Notes: a model not told the origin generated them from the letters alone. A DNA stretch of 64,000 bases from Dioscorea cayenensis subsp. rotundata (GCF_009730915.1 NW_024086783.1:1-64000), one strand, 5' to 3'. Shown: positions 32,071-44,555, counted from the first letter of the stretch. A program made the numbers and translations.

Positions 32071-35000
32071 ATGCAGCAGCAGCAGAGGATGAAGCAGCAA
32101 CAGCAGCAGCAGCAGGCTCTGATGCATCAGGCGTTGCTTCAGCATCAACAGCAGTCGCTTTATCACCATCCTGGTCTTCTAGCTGCCCCTCAGGTTGGGA
32201 AAGCCCTCTAATTTTGTTTGATTTTTCACTTGGATTGGTCGAAATTGGTCTGTTTTTGATTTCATGGGGTTTTTGTTGTTCTGTATTCATTGATGTTTGG
32301 ATCTTTTTTGAAAATTTCTGTTTTTTTTTTCCCTCATTTGTCCCCGGTGTGTAGCCTCCTTGCCTTGTTCTGTTGCTCATATGTTGATGAACTAGTCTTT
32401 GATGTTGAGTTTCTTCGTCAGAGTTTTAGTGTATCTTTAGCTTGAGTCGAAGTGTGAGCCAAGAATTTGAGGTTGTAATAGCTTTTCCTCAGTACATCAC
32501 CCTCTTGCCTTTCATAGGGTTCATATTTATAAAACTCGCAACTGTGTAGTCCTTAGATTCCAATATTTTAGCGTATGGGATTTATTTTAATTTATGAAAG
32601 TTGTCTATTTTTCTGATGCCTATAAGTGGAAAAGTGTATGTGTTTATAGGTTGAGTTAGTATGGATATTTTCTGTGAAGCAACATGGTAATGCTGATGTT
32701 TAAATTTTTTTATGGATTGAGATGTTTGCATTCTGTGGGAAACAATTATTACCTTGTTAAAATGTGAATTATTTTTGCATAATTCTTTTAGTGAGCCTGA
32801 GCCTCATCCCATTGTGCATAATTGCCTGCAATTTTGTGTGAGTGGTGATTGTATATATTGTTGTTCAGCTAAGTTTGGTTGAGTTGTCAGAAAAATGATT
32901 TTAGTATTATGAGCTTGGCAAGATTTAAACAATTACACTGCCATTTCAGAATGCTAAGGAACTTGGCTTTATGGTGTTAGAGAAGTTTATGAGATAGGAT
33001 GCCTTTTGTTATTTGGATTTATGTTTGTCACATTTATTTATTTATTTCATAGCCTCACAACCCTAAATTTTTAATGGATAAAGCAGCTGTAAGGGCCCTT
33101 AATTTATCTTGGCAGCACATAAATTATGTTTTCTGGTAGAGATTTTAACTTGTGGTTTAGCTTGTCACATGCTTGATGAGTATTAGAAAATTTGGTTATA
33201 AAAGGCATCTGCACTTTTTTTTTTTGCATCTTTTATGGATTAGTTGGTTGTATTTTGCTTTGTGCTAGGTGAGAGGGTTTTTGAATTTTTTTCGTTAGGC
33301 TAGTTATGTAGGGGTTGTTCTTTTTCTCCCTTGTTTTTTACACTTTTATTTTGCAGATAGAGCCAATTCCAAGCGGAAATCTGCCTCCTGGGTTTGATTC
33401 AAGCTCATGCCGCAGTGTGTGAGTGTTGTTAGGACATCTTCCCTTTTCTTTTATTTCAGTTCTTATTTTTTTTTTTCCTCTTTTTTCTAGCTTATCTGGT
33501 CTTCCCAAGGTACTTTCGCCCGGGTTGGTTATTTCCTTATTTTTATTTTCTTGGTAATGTCAGTCTAAAAATAACCTTTGTTTTCCTGATTAGTCTTCTG
33601 ATAGCTTATATCAGTTTGTGAGGCCTTCTTATGTGTCTCATTTAACTTATCTCGCCGGTTGGTTTCAGATTAGCATAGAAACATTTCTCTTTCTGTTTTA
33701 TTAGAAAATTTTCTGTTCTAATTAGGGGCATGATTCTATGAGTGGGAAGCTACATAACTGATGTGATTAGTCATCCCTTTTTAAATGCATATATGCTCAG
33801 TTGTTTTTTCTTCGCATTTGTGGCAACTCAGTTATGTTGGAAACGTCCATCTTCAAGTCACTGAAGACCTCCTTCAAGAGGTTTTCCGATGTGCTGGTCC
33901 CATTGAAGGCTGCAAACTCATTAAGAAGGATAAGGTTTGTATTTTATATGCAAAAATTATATGACTTTTATGGCTGCTTAATGGACATGATGGGTTCAAA
34001 GAGGTGGTGCAATAAGCGGGCATAAACTTACTGTATAATCATTTCATGTCCTACTATACCAGTATTCGATAATTGTAGATTCTTTTGTTGGTTGTGCATC
34101 TATAATGTGAATACCATTTCTACCACTGATACCATTTTTTTACTTCCCCCACCTGTAGTCATCATATGGTTTTGTTGACTACTTTGATCGCCGATCGGCT
34201 TCAATGGCTATTTATAGTCTCAATGGAAGGCATCTGTAAGCCGCTGATCATCCACTTTTATCTTTTTGCTTGTTTTGCTAATTGTTGGATATTGATTTAG
34301 CTTCTATTATTGCAATCCAGGTTTGGCCAGCCCATCAAAGTTAACTGGGCATATGCTAGTGGACAAAGGGAGGACACATCAGGTAAATTTTGGCAGTACT
34401 ACTTCATGATATTTATCCCGTATTTGCAATGATATAACTATAATGTGCTTGTCATTGTTCAGGCCATTTCAACATCTTTGTTGGTGATCTTGGCCCTGAT
34501 GTGACAGATGCGGCATTATATGCATGTTTCGTTGGATATCCAAGTTGCTCGTGAGCTTCTGTTACCTTCTCTGTGTTTCAACATAAATTTCTTTCTAGCA
34601 AATGAGAATGCTATGTGGATTTGATGAGCCTTATCTACAAAGTTCAGAAAATGCTTTTTTTCTAGTAGTATTTTACTAAGACATTTTTCAAGTTTGTCTA
34701 CAGGCTTCTATTTACTTATTTAAATTATTTGCTTCATCACAGTGATGCGAGGGTCATGTGGGATCAAAAGACAGGTCGTTCAAGAGGCTTTGGTTTTGTT
34801 TCTTTCCGGAATCAGCAGGTTGGGTTTTAACTCTATGAGAAAGTTGGGTCTCCCTCTATTTTAGGATTATATTTTTCAACTTTCTTTTCATTTTCTTTGT
34901 GCAGGATGCACAAAATGCTATTAACGATTTGAATGGTGAGTTGCCTTTGTATTTGTATGGTTTGGTGTTAACATTCCATAAGCATGATATTTAGATTTGA

Positions 35001-37328
35001 CAAGTTGAGTGAGCCATAATAATTGAATGACTTGATACTGTGTACCAAATATCCTTCCGGTTTGAAGGCACTGCAAATTTTATATACCAGCTGCTTAGCA
35101 ATATCATTCTTCACAATAAGTTAAAGATAAAGCAACCTTAATCTTTGTATCTCCATAATCCCAGAAAGATGAAAGTGTGAGTGTACAAGTCTTCCAAGAC
35201 CATTCTTCAATGTGAAAGCCATTAGTTTATATTTTGTAACACATCTCATTTATTGTTATCATGCATCACTTTGGGAATGCAGCATATACATTTACTAGGG
35301 TACCTTAAACCATATCTGTAATTTCCAAATCAAGGCATGAAATATTTGCCTTTTGGCAGATAGATTTATATACATTACTCTGTATGCAATATTGAGTAAA
35401 CAGGTTAGTGGCTAGCTGCCTTAAGTAAGGCATAGAGAGCATTGTTACTGAGTTGTCCAGTATATCTTATTGAATAAATCTTGGAGGTGGCTTGTTGATT
35501 TCTCAAGTATATTGTTGATTTCTTTCACATAGGTAAGTGGCTTGGAACTCGTCAGATCCGTTGCAACTGGGCTACAAAGGGTGCCGGCACTATTGAGGAG
35601 AAACAAACTTCAGATGGTCAAAAGTGTGGTGGAATTAACAAATGGATCTTCGGGTAAGTTGCAGTTTATTTCTCATGACTTGTAAGATGACTTGTAGATC
35701 TGCCTTCAAATAAACTTTAGTGAATATTGTTGTACCAGATTTATTGTCATCGAGACCAATTTGGTCAATTGAATTGATGGCTCAATTTATGATGGTGGCA
35801 TGATAAATTTGTTGGCCATTTTATTAAACACAAAGTACCATTAAAGACACAAGTACGGATAGTTCATTTGTTTTGAAATGTTCTATGAATGCAAATATAT
35901 ATGTATATATATATATATATGTCAGTATCATATACCATATGCCTTTCCTGTTATTCATGGCAATGCTGGGATGACTAGTGAGGTCAAACTTAAGAAGCAA
36001 GAATTTGAAGTGGTATACTGTACCCATTGTCATTTAATCATTTTTATCTGCTCATCTGACAAGTTGAGTGAGCCATAATAATTGAATGACTTGATACTGT
36101 GTACAAATAATTATCTATGGCTTTCTTTTCATGAAACTAAACTGCAGTTTCATAACAAATTTATTTTGTGCAGATGATGGACAAGAGATGAAAAATGACG
36201 AAGGCCCTGAAAGCAACCCACAGTACACTACTGTTTATGTTGGCAACCTTGCTCCTGAGGCAAGTGTCTCTTCTGTTAATTTCATTATCAATTATCCAGT
36301 GTCATGTCAGTGGACACGAAATGCTTATTTTAATGTGGAGTTGGAACATATATTCCATTTTTTTGGCTCCAAGGACGAAGATGGACCACTCAAACAAAAT
36401 GATTTATGAAATAATATTTTGTTGGATAGTTTGTTCACAATTAACATAACCAGACTTCGAGTAATTGATTAAACCTTGTATATTCTGAGGCTCTTCTTCA
36501 ATGTATATAGTTGGCTTGTCTTTCTGCAATTTTCTCTGCTTACATTGTAATAACAAATGGCAGGTTACACAACTTGATCTCCACCGCTTTTTTCACAACC
36601 TCATGGTGGGATCCATCGAAGAGGTTCGTATACAAGGGGACAAAGGTTTTGGTTTTGTGAGATACAACAATCACACAGAAGCAGCTCTTGCTATTCAGTC
36701 TGCCAATGCTCGCATTCTTTGTGGAAAGCCAGTTAAGGTACATGCAAAATCTCACAAATTTTTCTTGTTTATTTTCAACAATATATATACACTTGAATGG
36801 AAGCAAAACTGAACTTTCTGTGTATGAAGTGTCTGCTTACATGTAACATTATTACTGTCAATTTGGATTTTTTTTCTCCTTATCCTTGCTCTAGCTCGGT
36901 GTGTGCATTTGACCTATAACTCGAATTTATGATCAGTTCGGTTAAATTGGTTAATTTCCAATTTGTTCAAACTCATTGAACATGTTCAGTCTGCTAGAAT
37001 AGCACATCTACCTAGCTCTAACATGCTTAGAATTACTCATGTATACAAGTTCATTGTTCAACAGTGCTCATGGGGCAGCAAGCCCACTCCACCCGGCACT
37101 GCCTCAAACCCACTCCCTGCTCCCGTTCCCGGCCCTACCGATCTCTTGGCTTACGAACGTACCCTTGCATTGAGCAAGATGGCCTCAAACCAGGCACTGA
37201 TGCACCCTCACAACCAGCACGCGCTCAAACAAGCTATGATGGGCATTGGCGGAGCGAGCCAAGCCGCAATCTATGACGCCGGCTTCCCAAACATCGCTGC
37301 AGCACAGCAACTCATGTATTATCAGTGA
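32071..37328 (+). CDS. UBP1-like: UBP1-type oligouridylate-binding protein (three RRMs), one apparent frame break
   Basis: Twelve exons: 32071-32193, 33357-33418, 33832-33934, 34159-34235, 34321-34382, 34463-34550, 34743-34818, 34905-34935, 35533-35653, 36174-36259, 36564-36737 and 37065-37328; about 421 aa. A Gln-rich N-terminus ([10 protein letters not shown]) is followed by RRM1 (RNP2 VYVGNV, RNP1 SYGFVDY), RRM2 ([17 protein letters not shown]), a linker, RRM3 ([14 protein letters not shown]) and a Pro- and Ala-rich tail ending MYYQ. UBP1 proteins bind U-rich RNA in the nucleus and in stress granules and affect splicing and mRNA stability. In exon 9 the run of four A at 35620-35623 puts the linker [10 protein letters not shown] one base out of frame; three A would restore the family sequence. 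Intron 10 is GC-AG. Either this is a recent break or an assembly indel. Confidence 0.9.
34998..35045 (+). repeat. 48-bp exact repeat, copy in UBP1 intron 8
   Basis: tgacaagttgagtgagccat and the following 28 bases are identical to 36057-36104 in intron 9. The two copies are 1059 bp apart and flank exon 9, in the same orientation. Confidence 0.95.
36057..36104 (+). repeat. 48-bp exact repeat, copy in UBP1 intron 9
   Basis: Exact partner of 34998-35045. Recombination between the two would remove exon 9 with the end of RRM2 and the linker. Confidence 0.95.
36260..36563 (+). other. GC-AG intron 10 of the UBP1-like gene
   Basis: Exon 10 ends cctgag and the intron starts gcaagtg and ends atggcag; the joined protein reads [17 protein letters not shown], as the family requires. 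No GT donor nearby gives that join, so GC-AG use is well supported by the frame. Confidence 0.8.
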
Positions 37329-37619
37329 TCAGATTAAGTTTCCGCCGATATATAACCCTTTTTATCCATCCTATGTCTTAACTTAAAATACTTTTTTTTT
37401 CTTTTTTCTTTTTTTATAATTATGTTACACTCTGATGGGTGACACCCAGCTTGTAATATTTCTTATGAACATTTGTTGCCGAAAGATTGATATTATGTAG
37501 TATTTGATGAGGGATGTGGAATGTTAAATCCTGGATTTTTATTGTTATTGATCTGTTATAGTTGATGACTGCCTTTAAGTCTTCTTTTGGGGCTGCTGGC
37601 ATTCCTATCAATGAAGGTT

Positions 37620-37662
<43 letters not shown>

Positions 37663-38097
37663 TTTAAAATAAAAATTCTTTTTCTTTTTATGAAATTTTC
37701 TTGTAATATGAGTGTGTGACATTCTTGAAGGGCTTATCAACTTTTTTGAGTATATTGTTTTAATTATGGCAAAAGTTTGTTGGTGTAATTTTCTGAACTT
37801 TATATCTTGTACTTCACATGCATAATTAAATATGCTCTTATTACTGTCTTTTTATTTATTTATTTTTCTTCTTTTTCCTTTTTAAGAAAAGAAAGCATGA
37901 GTGACAACTCACAATATCTTTATGTTACTTTCTTGCAATGCCATATTAATAATCAATTATGCTTCCAAATTTCCATTAAAGAAAATCCCTTTTTTTTTCT
38001 CAATATTGTACGTATTCATACTCGAAAAACATTCACATCTTTAATCCAATAATAATAATAATAATAGGTCAAAAAATTTCTCATACAAACCATTGAA
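37329..38097. other. Convergent 3' region of the UBP1-like and FLZ genes
   Basis: The stretch holds the 3' UTR of UBP1, an (ATT)n microsatellite at about 37620-37661 and T-rich DNA. The small frame at 37807-38052 has no domain content. Confidence 0.5.
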
Positions 38098-38652
38098 CTA
38101 GGCTGCCTCAATACTAGTAAAAAATAATCGATCCGAGTATTGTGACGATGAGCTTGATACACCAAACAATGATCTACATTTTCTTTCTTGATACTCATCC
38201 TTTCTTATTTGTTCACACCGACATTCCGGGCTACAAAATGCCTTCTCCCCTCTAAAATTAAAATAAATAAATAAATTCATAAATAATATTTACACTTAAT
38301 CATAAATTCAAAACACAAACTAATTAATCATGAGGAGGAATATATCTTACCTATACATGTAAATGTCCTTTCCATCTAGTCTTTTCTCACACATGTAGCA
38401 AAAACTGAGGTAATCCAACGGCGGATATTTTGTCTTCTCATGATGTACATTTTCATCACATTTTGCTTCTAACCCCTTCATCTTTTTTATATTTACATTC
38501 AAACTAATCAAAACTTTTCTCGTCCATTGGGTTGGGTATATTTTCTCAAGCGAAGCGATGATCGCTAATCCAACCCCTTCTGAGTCTCTACTTTTCCAAC
38601 TATTTCTTGTTGATAGATCGCGTTCTAATGGACTTTTCGAGCTCAAATTCAT
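38098..38652 (-). CDS. FLZ-type (FCS-like) zinc-finger protein
   Basis: Two exons, 38652-38351 and 38251-38098, join at Tyr-Arg to give 151 aa. The FLZ domain (residues about 85-122) reads FCYMCEKRLDGKDIYMYR then GEKAFCSPECR, with the Cys-X2-Cys and Cys-X3-Cys pairs and the FCS core; the intron splits the domain, as in the family. The rest is short and Ser-rich with no other domain. FLZ proteins (formerly DUF581) are plant-specific adaptors that bind SnRK1 kinase subunits. A TATA box (complement of the line at 38796-38803) lies about 145 bp upstream. It faces the UBP1 gene tail to tail. Confidence 0.9.
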
Positions 38653-38792
38653 TATTATCTCTTCAATTGCTCAATGCCGATCTCCGACAATTATCGGCTC
38701 GCCGGAAAATTGATATAGTGAAAGAAAAAAAAATTTGCAAAACTTAGAGATCTAGAAAATAAAGATTGAAATGAGAATGGTGTTGTGCAATG

Positions 38793-38805
38793 TGCTTATA
38801 TAATG
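38793..38805 (-). promoter_or_regulatory. TATA box of the FLZ gene
   Basis: On the minus strand the sequence reads attatataagc, about 145 bp before the FLZ start codon at 38652. Position and sequence fit a core promoter. Confidence 0.55.
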
Positions 38806-39589
38806 TCATGAAATGTGTTAGTTAGGATGTATTTTTCATTTATTTATTTTATTATATTTATTATTTTATTGTTTTATTCCATATCTTCTTTGTGTTTTGT
38901 GGGGTTGAATTATTGTCCGATCATTGTATTGCTAAAAACCATGAGCTCTTAAAAATTAAACCATGTGCATATTCAGTGTAAGTCTCATACACCAACCATA
39001 GTTCATGTATACATCACCCCAAAAAATTTCAAGTTTTATTATTTGAAATTTTAATATAATATTTAATAATTTTTTAATATTAGTTCAAGAACCATTAAAT
39101 TATTTTTTTAATAATTTAAAAAATAAAGAATAAAAATTAAAAAAAAAATATTAATTTATATATTTATATGATACATTGATACATATTGATATATATATTT
39201 ATTGGTTGTATGAGACTAACATTGATTTAAGAAAGAGATGAGGATGTCTTTATCTGATGACTCAGACGTGGGACCCATGAGGGATGTGACACGTGTCTCA
39301 TTGATGATGTGACGTGATTTGGACACGTGTTAGTGATGAATGATTGGATGGTGGTGATTCAAAAGGGAAAAGGGAGATGAATACCGGGTTCTTGAAACCG
39401 ATTGGTTTTGATCCTGGTGGACGATAGCGAGAAAAATTACCAAAATGCCCTTAATGTCTATTTATTCTTATTATTATATTTACACACGCATGACAAAGGC
39501 TAAATGATATGAATGCCCTATAATTATTATTATAGAAAAAATATCTTTATTAAATGAAATTTGTCTAGGGGGATTACAGTGAGAAAGAT
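38806..39589. other. Intergenic upstream region of the FLZ gene
   Basis: Mostly AT-rich. A small cluster of ACGTG words (gacacgtg near 39289 and 39322, plus gtgacgtg near 39310) could be ABRE/G-box-like sites for the FLZ gene, about 0.65 kb upstream. No gene seen. Confidence 0.35.
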
Positions 39590-39594
39590 GGAGT

Positions 39595-39940
39595 TAAAAT
39601 AATATATTAACTCTATTTTAGGATCTTGTGGGAAGGCCGGAGTTCTTAGGATCTCATGCTGTGGAATTTAATAGGCTCCAACATCTTAGGAGGCTCAGGG
39701 TCAAAGCACGGGCTAAAAATCTTTTCATGAAAAGTGCTTGAAGGAGGTTTTTTGGATCTTCACTTTTATTGTTTCTCTTGTAGTTTGTTTTTATTATGTT
39801 TTTCAGATTGGGGTACCACATCTAGTGGTATTGTGGTTTCTATTTTTGTTTGCTCCACTCCTAAGTTGATGGAGAGTTATTATTCTATTCTAGTTTTAAT
39901 TAAAGTGGTTTATCATTTTTTAAAAATAAAAAAATAATTA
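39595..39940 (+). mobile_element. L1-type LINE 3' end fragment
   Basis: The plus strand near 39660 reads VEFNRLQHLRRLRVKARAKN in one frame, then a stop, a T-rich 3' UTR containing accacatctagtgg, and an A-rich end at about 39920-39937. It matches the piece at 1799-2150 in layout. The open frame 39734-39937 is 3' UTR and not a gene. Confidence 0.55.
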
Positions 39941-42900
39941 ATTTAATCATAAATTTTATTTTAACATAATATATATATATATATATTGTAAATAATATTG
40001 CTCACATAAATATATAGTTTTTTTATTTTAATATCAAAACCGTCAATAATCCAGTTGAGAAATTTGCTATATATATCTTTCCCTTTTTTAACTATAACTT
40101 ATATTTAAAAAATATAATATTTGTTAATTATATAAAAAAATCTATGAATATTCATTATTAGCTAATGGATTTAGATCCAACAGCTAATATTAATGAACAG
40201 TAATTAATACAATAGCAAATACAGTAATTATTGTTTAGAACAGTACAACACACAATACTACTTTTCATCAATGTTAACCGTTGGATCACGTACTAACAAC
40301 TGATAATTAGACGTCCATTAAAAATATTTTTACATATATATATATATATTATAGATAACAACAAAATGCACTAGATAAATTTGATATATGTACGATATAT
40401 AAACTATCAAATTATTAGGTATCTTAATTATTTAATTAAAAAATCATATTTAAATATAATAATAATAATAACTATTATTATTATTATTATTATTACAAAT
40501 TTATAGGGCAAAATTGTAATCTTATATGAGGGTAATTTTGTAATTTACAAATTTGGCTATAGTGGGCCCACTACTATAATAAAGTTAATTTCTCATTATG
40601 TGAAGTGAGGCCCGCTAACACCAGTGACAAATGTTTGACACCTCAGCCCGGGCCCATGATAGATGCTGCTCCTTATAAATTGTCCTGGGCCCGGGCCCAC
40701 AACCAGCCCACAAACTAAGTCCACTAGTTATTAATATTATTTTTTCAATAATTCAATGATATGATTCATTATTCATTATTTATTTATTTATTTAAATTAT
40801 TAAAAATGAAAATATTCCATTCAATAATAAATAGATCAAGACTTTGGCACTAGGGGACAAGCAGACCACAAAAATTATTATTTTTTAGTTTATTATTATG
40901 GCTCACTTATTAAATTTTAATATATTTATTTTTTAAAATTAATTTATTGTGACACTTAATACATGAATGATTTATTTAGAGAAAATATATCACTCTCTAA
41001 CCAACTTAAATATTTTGGTTTTTAGTTGAAATTATATTTAATATTATGTTGAAAATAAGTCTTAATAAATAAATGAAAGTTGATAATTTTTTTTAATTAT
41101 TTTGTAGTGTCTAATCTATTTTCAATCTACAATGAGAGCAACTTAAGTTATTTTTTATTTTTTTTATTGGTGATATGAAAATGTAAAACTTTTGTATCCA
41201 AAAGATATGTTGTCTAATTTTTTAATGCAATATTTTCTTCATCGATGAATTAAGTTTTAGTGATAATTAACAATCATTAATCAAGATGACAATTCTTAAA
41301 ATTGTGAAACCACAATGAAATGAAATTAAAGGGAGAATCAAGATTTAATGTTTGAGAATAAAAAAACTCATGCAAAGATTAATCCTATTTAGAATTTGTT
41401 TGTGTTTTGTTCATTAGAAATGGCATCTTTCTATATTTAATATATATATATATATATATTAGAAATTGTAGATATTGATAAGCAGAATGAAAGTGATATA
41501 TATATATATATATATATCTTTAATTTTTCCTTGATAATTTTCATCATAGATATATATCTATCAAGGGCCAAGATAGGGTTTGTGGAGTGGAGGAGCTCCA
41601 TATATATGGGCCATGAAGGACCAAGCTTGATTTTGTTGGGAAAATTTCTAATGCTATAACTCAAACTCAAAATTGAAATTAGTTCAAAAAGGTTTGTTAG
41701 ACTCATGATCATTTTTAATTCCCAAAACTCAAGTCCGAGTTGAATTACTTCAAAACAAATAAATAGTTTAGTATAACTTAAATCTTGTTCTAAACACTAA
41801 AAAACATAAATTGTCTAAAATTTTAATTATGTATGTATATATACACACACACATACATTTCCTTGCTTAATTAAGCTTGGCATTAAATTCTAATTTTGAG
41901 CTCAAAATTATATTTAAATTTAGCTCAGCAATTAGAAACTAACTTTGACTAGTGATTTTTAGAAAAACAAATAAACTACATTGATTAAAAATAATTTTAT
42001 CTTAATAATTTATTTTATGAGAAACTTCATATATATATATATACAAATATATATTGTTGCCATCCACATCATAATTTTTTTAATATATATATATATATCC
42101 ATTATCTTTTTTCACTTTGCTTATTCTTTTGTCTTTAATCTTGCTTTGTCATCATTTTTTGTTATCATTTGCATGATTATGCAATTGCAAGTTGATAAAT
42201 AGTAATATCGACAATGTTAACCTAACTATTAATATGGTTCATCATTAGACATTTCAACAAGACTACCTCCTCCAACAGCAACTTCATTAATTGCCACGGT
42301 GGCTTATAGATATATATATATATATATATATATTAAAATTTCAAACATTGTGTGTAGGCTAATTAGTGATAAGAAAAGTCAACTAGAAACACAGGCATAT
42401 ACATATTAATTGATTTTGACTTAATTTTTGCAAAGTCAATATATAGAATGTTCATGTGTAGAAGGTCTACATAAAATCCATTCAGTGATCACATAACGTT
42501 TGCATGGAATTCAACGCGGACGTGCCTTTCAGTGACACTGCATGCATGGCGTCAAATGGTGTCCCCCTCCAATCATTATGGAACCTCTCTATATATATAT
42601 ACAAACTACCATGCAAATACATACAAGACCAGTCAATACCCTACTTGAACATCTCCTCATTAATTAATTGTAATAACTATATATCCATCCATGTCCATCT
42701 TAATTAGATTTTCTACTCTTATATATATATATATATTATAGAGCACATTGTCAAATGGTTGCCATTAAATTTGCATTTAATACTCATTATTCATTTGTAC
42801 ACAATATTTAACGATACATAAATTATCTAATAATATCTCAGCACAATAAATAATAATAACTCTATACATCATCCATACAAATAACAATCATAATTTAATG

Positions 42901-43004
42901 TTTATCATCAATCCTCCCTCGATTATGATCTAACGTGTGTGTATTGATTTGAATAAACATATTCAAGAACAATCCATATCATCTTTTTAGTAGATATATA
43001 TATA
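39941..43004. other. AT-rich intergenic stretch with many (TA)n tracts
   Basis: No gene seen. A cluster of GGGCCC palindromes stands out at 40560-40710 (gtgggcccac, cccgggcccatg, cctgggcccgggcccac) with cttataaat between them. TA tracts occur at about 41441-41459, 41496-41517, 42307-42334 and 42719-42737. Open frames here mostly translate TA repeats (YIYIYI). Confidence 0.5.
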
Positions 43005-43245
43005 TATAGAAAAATACGTTAACTGTAAACGTCCGAAGTTGAACACAGTAATGATCAAGTAGCTACAGTGAGTGCTAACTATTAACATTTGTTAAGGTTC
43101 ATTAATGCCACTATTTAAAAGTACAATGATACTATTTATTACATAGTGCACAACTATTAGATTGAAATCCATCCGTTGATATGAAAGTCCATAAATTTTA
43201 AAACTATGGATGTTAGTAGATGATGTATACTCATATATATATATA
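43005..43245. repeat. Dispersed repeat, copy near 43.1 kb
   Basis: The line gtccgaagttgaacacagta followed by gctaca, gattgaaatccatccgttga and ttttaaaactatggatg corresponds word for word, with divergence, to 52320-52540. It is probably one family of non-autonomous element; ends were not defined. Confidence 0.5.
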
Positions 43246-43269
43246 TATATGTATATATATACCAGAACC

Positions 43270-43430
43270 CACCAATTCTTTCTCTTGCTAGGTATTACTC
43301 TGATCATAATCATTGTTGCAAGTGAGGGCAAAGAACTTGGCCTTAAGTTCCGCAAGTCTTCCAAGATGGTGATGCTGTGGAGATTGCGCCAGCAAGTGAG
43401 GTTAAACTCCAACATGGATATTTAGGTAAA
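43270..43430 (+). other. GC-richer island, possible exon remnant or small peptide ORF
   Basis: In the middle of AT-rich DNA, ttctttctcttgctag resembles a splice acceptor and is followed by an open stretch reading ASEGKELGLKFRKSSKMVM and ending NSNMDI-stop. Read through from upstream it has a hydrophobic run (FLLLGITLIIIIVA). I do not recognise a family. It could be a stray exon fragment or a chance frame. Confidence 0.2.
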
Positions 43431-43942
43431 TAAAATAAAAAATTCAATATATATATATATTAAAAAAAAAAAGGCACAAGTTGAAGATTAGACTATGACA
43501 GGACTAAAGAGTGAAAAGAAAACAGTGTGAGTTATGAGAAAGACCATAATTTAATTGTATTCAATGGTTAATGTACGTGTGGAACTTTTTCCCAAATTAA
43601 CCTTTAATTGTTTCAAACTCACATTTCATTTCATTTCATTTCATTCCAAATTGATGATTGAACCTGCTTCCAAGATTGTTGGAGATAATGAAAATTAATA
43701 CCATTTTATTGTTTCAAAATTAAAAATTAGAACAACTTATATATAATTTTCTTGTATATATAATCATATAAAAATTTATATGTATACTTAATTTTTCTTA
43801 GCTACAACTTTGTGTATATATATTTCACTACTCAACAAGTAAGGAAACCTTAGCTACCGGCAATGTTTAAAACTTCCGGCGAACAACCAAAATAGAACTC
43901 CCGGCGAAAAAAAAACTTGCCGGTGTCCCTAATGAAAACCGA

Positions 43943-44515
43943 TCAAAAGCTCCATAAATTATACGACAAGCCATTCTCATCAGAATCCGGCGGTGGTGGC
44001 TCCTGCACAATCGGGTGGTAATAATTAAGGTCATCAATATCCGGGAATCCGACCGCAGACCAATCGACGGGCTCGGGCTCGAGCCCACCCTGTTCACTTT
44101 CCGGTGTTAGTCCATCAGAAGCATCAGACTCTGAATGTGGCAGTGGCTGTTCCGGCAAAGGAGTAAGTGAATTGGCTGAGCTAGACTCGGCGGCGGAGGT
44201 TCCGGCGGCGGCGCCGCCGACCGGAATGGCATTGGCATGGCGAGCGGCAGCGAGTCGAATTTGTTGGTGAGTGAGGGATTTAGGGGAGGAAATGCAAGGG
44301 GGATTTTCCGGGAAGTTTAGGTGAGCACGTCGTCCACGAAGACAATAAGCGGCGGCATCGAAAGCTCTCGCCGCCTTCTCCGGTGCATCATAAGATCCTA
44401 ACCATATCCTTTCTCGACTATTCGGAAGTCTAATCTCGGAAACCCATTTTCCCCATCTCCTCCTCCTTACTCCTTTAAACCTCACATCTTCACTTGATTC
44501 GGCTAATCTCGTCAT
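43943..44515 (-). CDS. AP2/ERF transcription factor, DREB-type group II (ERF012-like)
   Basis: Single exon, 190 aa. The AP2 domain covers residues about 12-70: [20 protein letters not shown], then [20 protein letters not shown] and [11 protein letters not shown]. It has Val at the DREB position 14 but Leu where classic DREBs have Glu 19, as in group II. The middle is Ala/Ser-rich and the acidic C-terminus ends NLWSF, like the short C-terminal motif of this group. Such factors bind GCC or DRE/CRT elements in stress and developmental promoters in the nucleus. The member named is by overall similarity only. GC content is far above the surroundings. Confidence 0.9.
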   Translation of the reverse strand: MTRLAESSEDVRFKGVRRRRWGKWVSEIRLPNSRERIWLGSYDAPEKAARAFDAAAYCLRGRRAHLNFPENPPCISSPKSLTHQQIRLAAARHANAIPVGGAAAGTSAAESSSANSLTPLPEQPLPHSESDASDGLTPESEQGGLEPEPVDWSAVGFPDIDDLNYYHPIVQEPPPPDSDENGLSYNLWSF

Positions 44516-44555
44516 CTCCGGTGGTGGTGGCGGCGGCGGTGGTGACGGCGGAGGA

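Noticed and set aside
31737-32354. 205-codon open frame over the UBP1 promoter
   Set aside because: Its translation is low-complexity; the real coding frame is the Gln-rich one from 32071, supported by the family alignment and splice sites.
39734-39937. 67-codon frame as a gene
   Set aside because: It falls in the 3' UTR of a LINE fragment.
41437-41712. Open frames rich in YIYIYI
   Set aside because: They translate (TA)n microsatellites; the same holds for several others between 41.4 and 51.1 kb.
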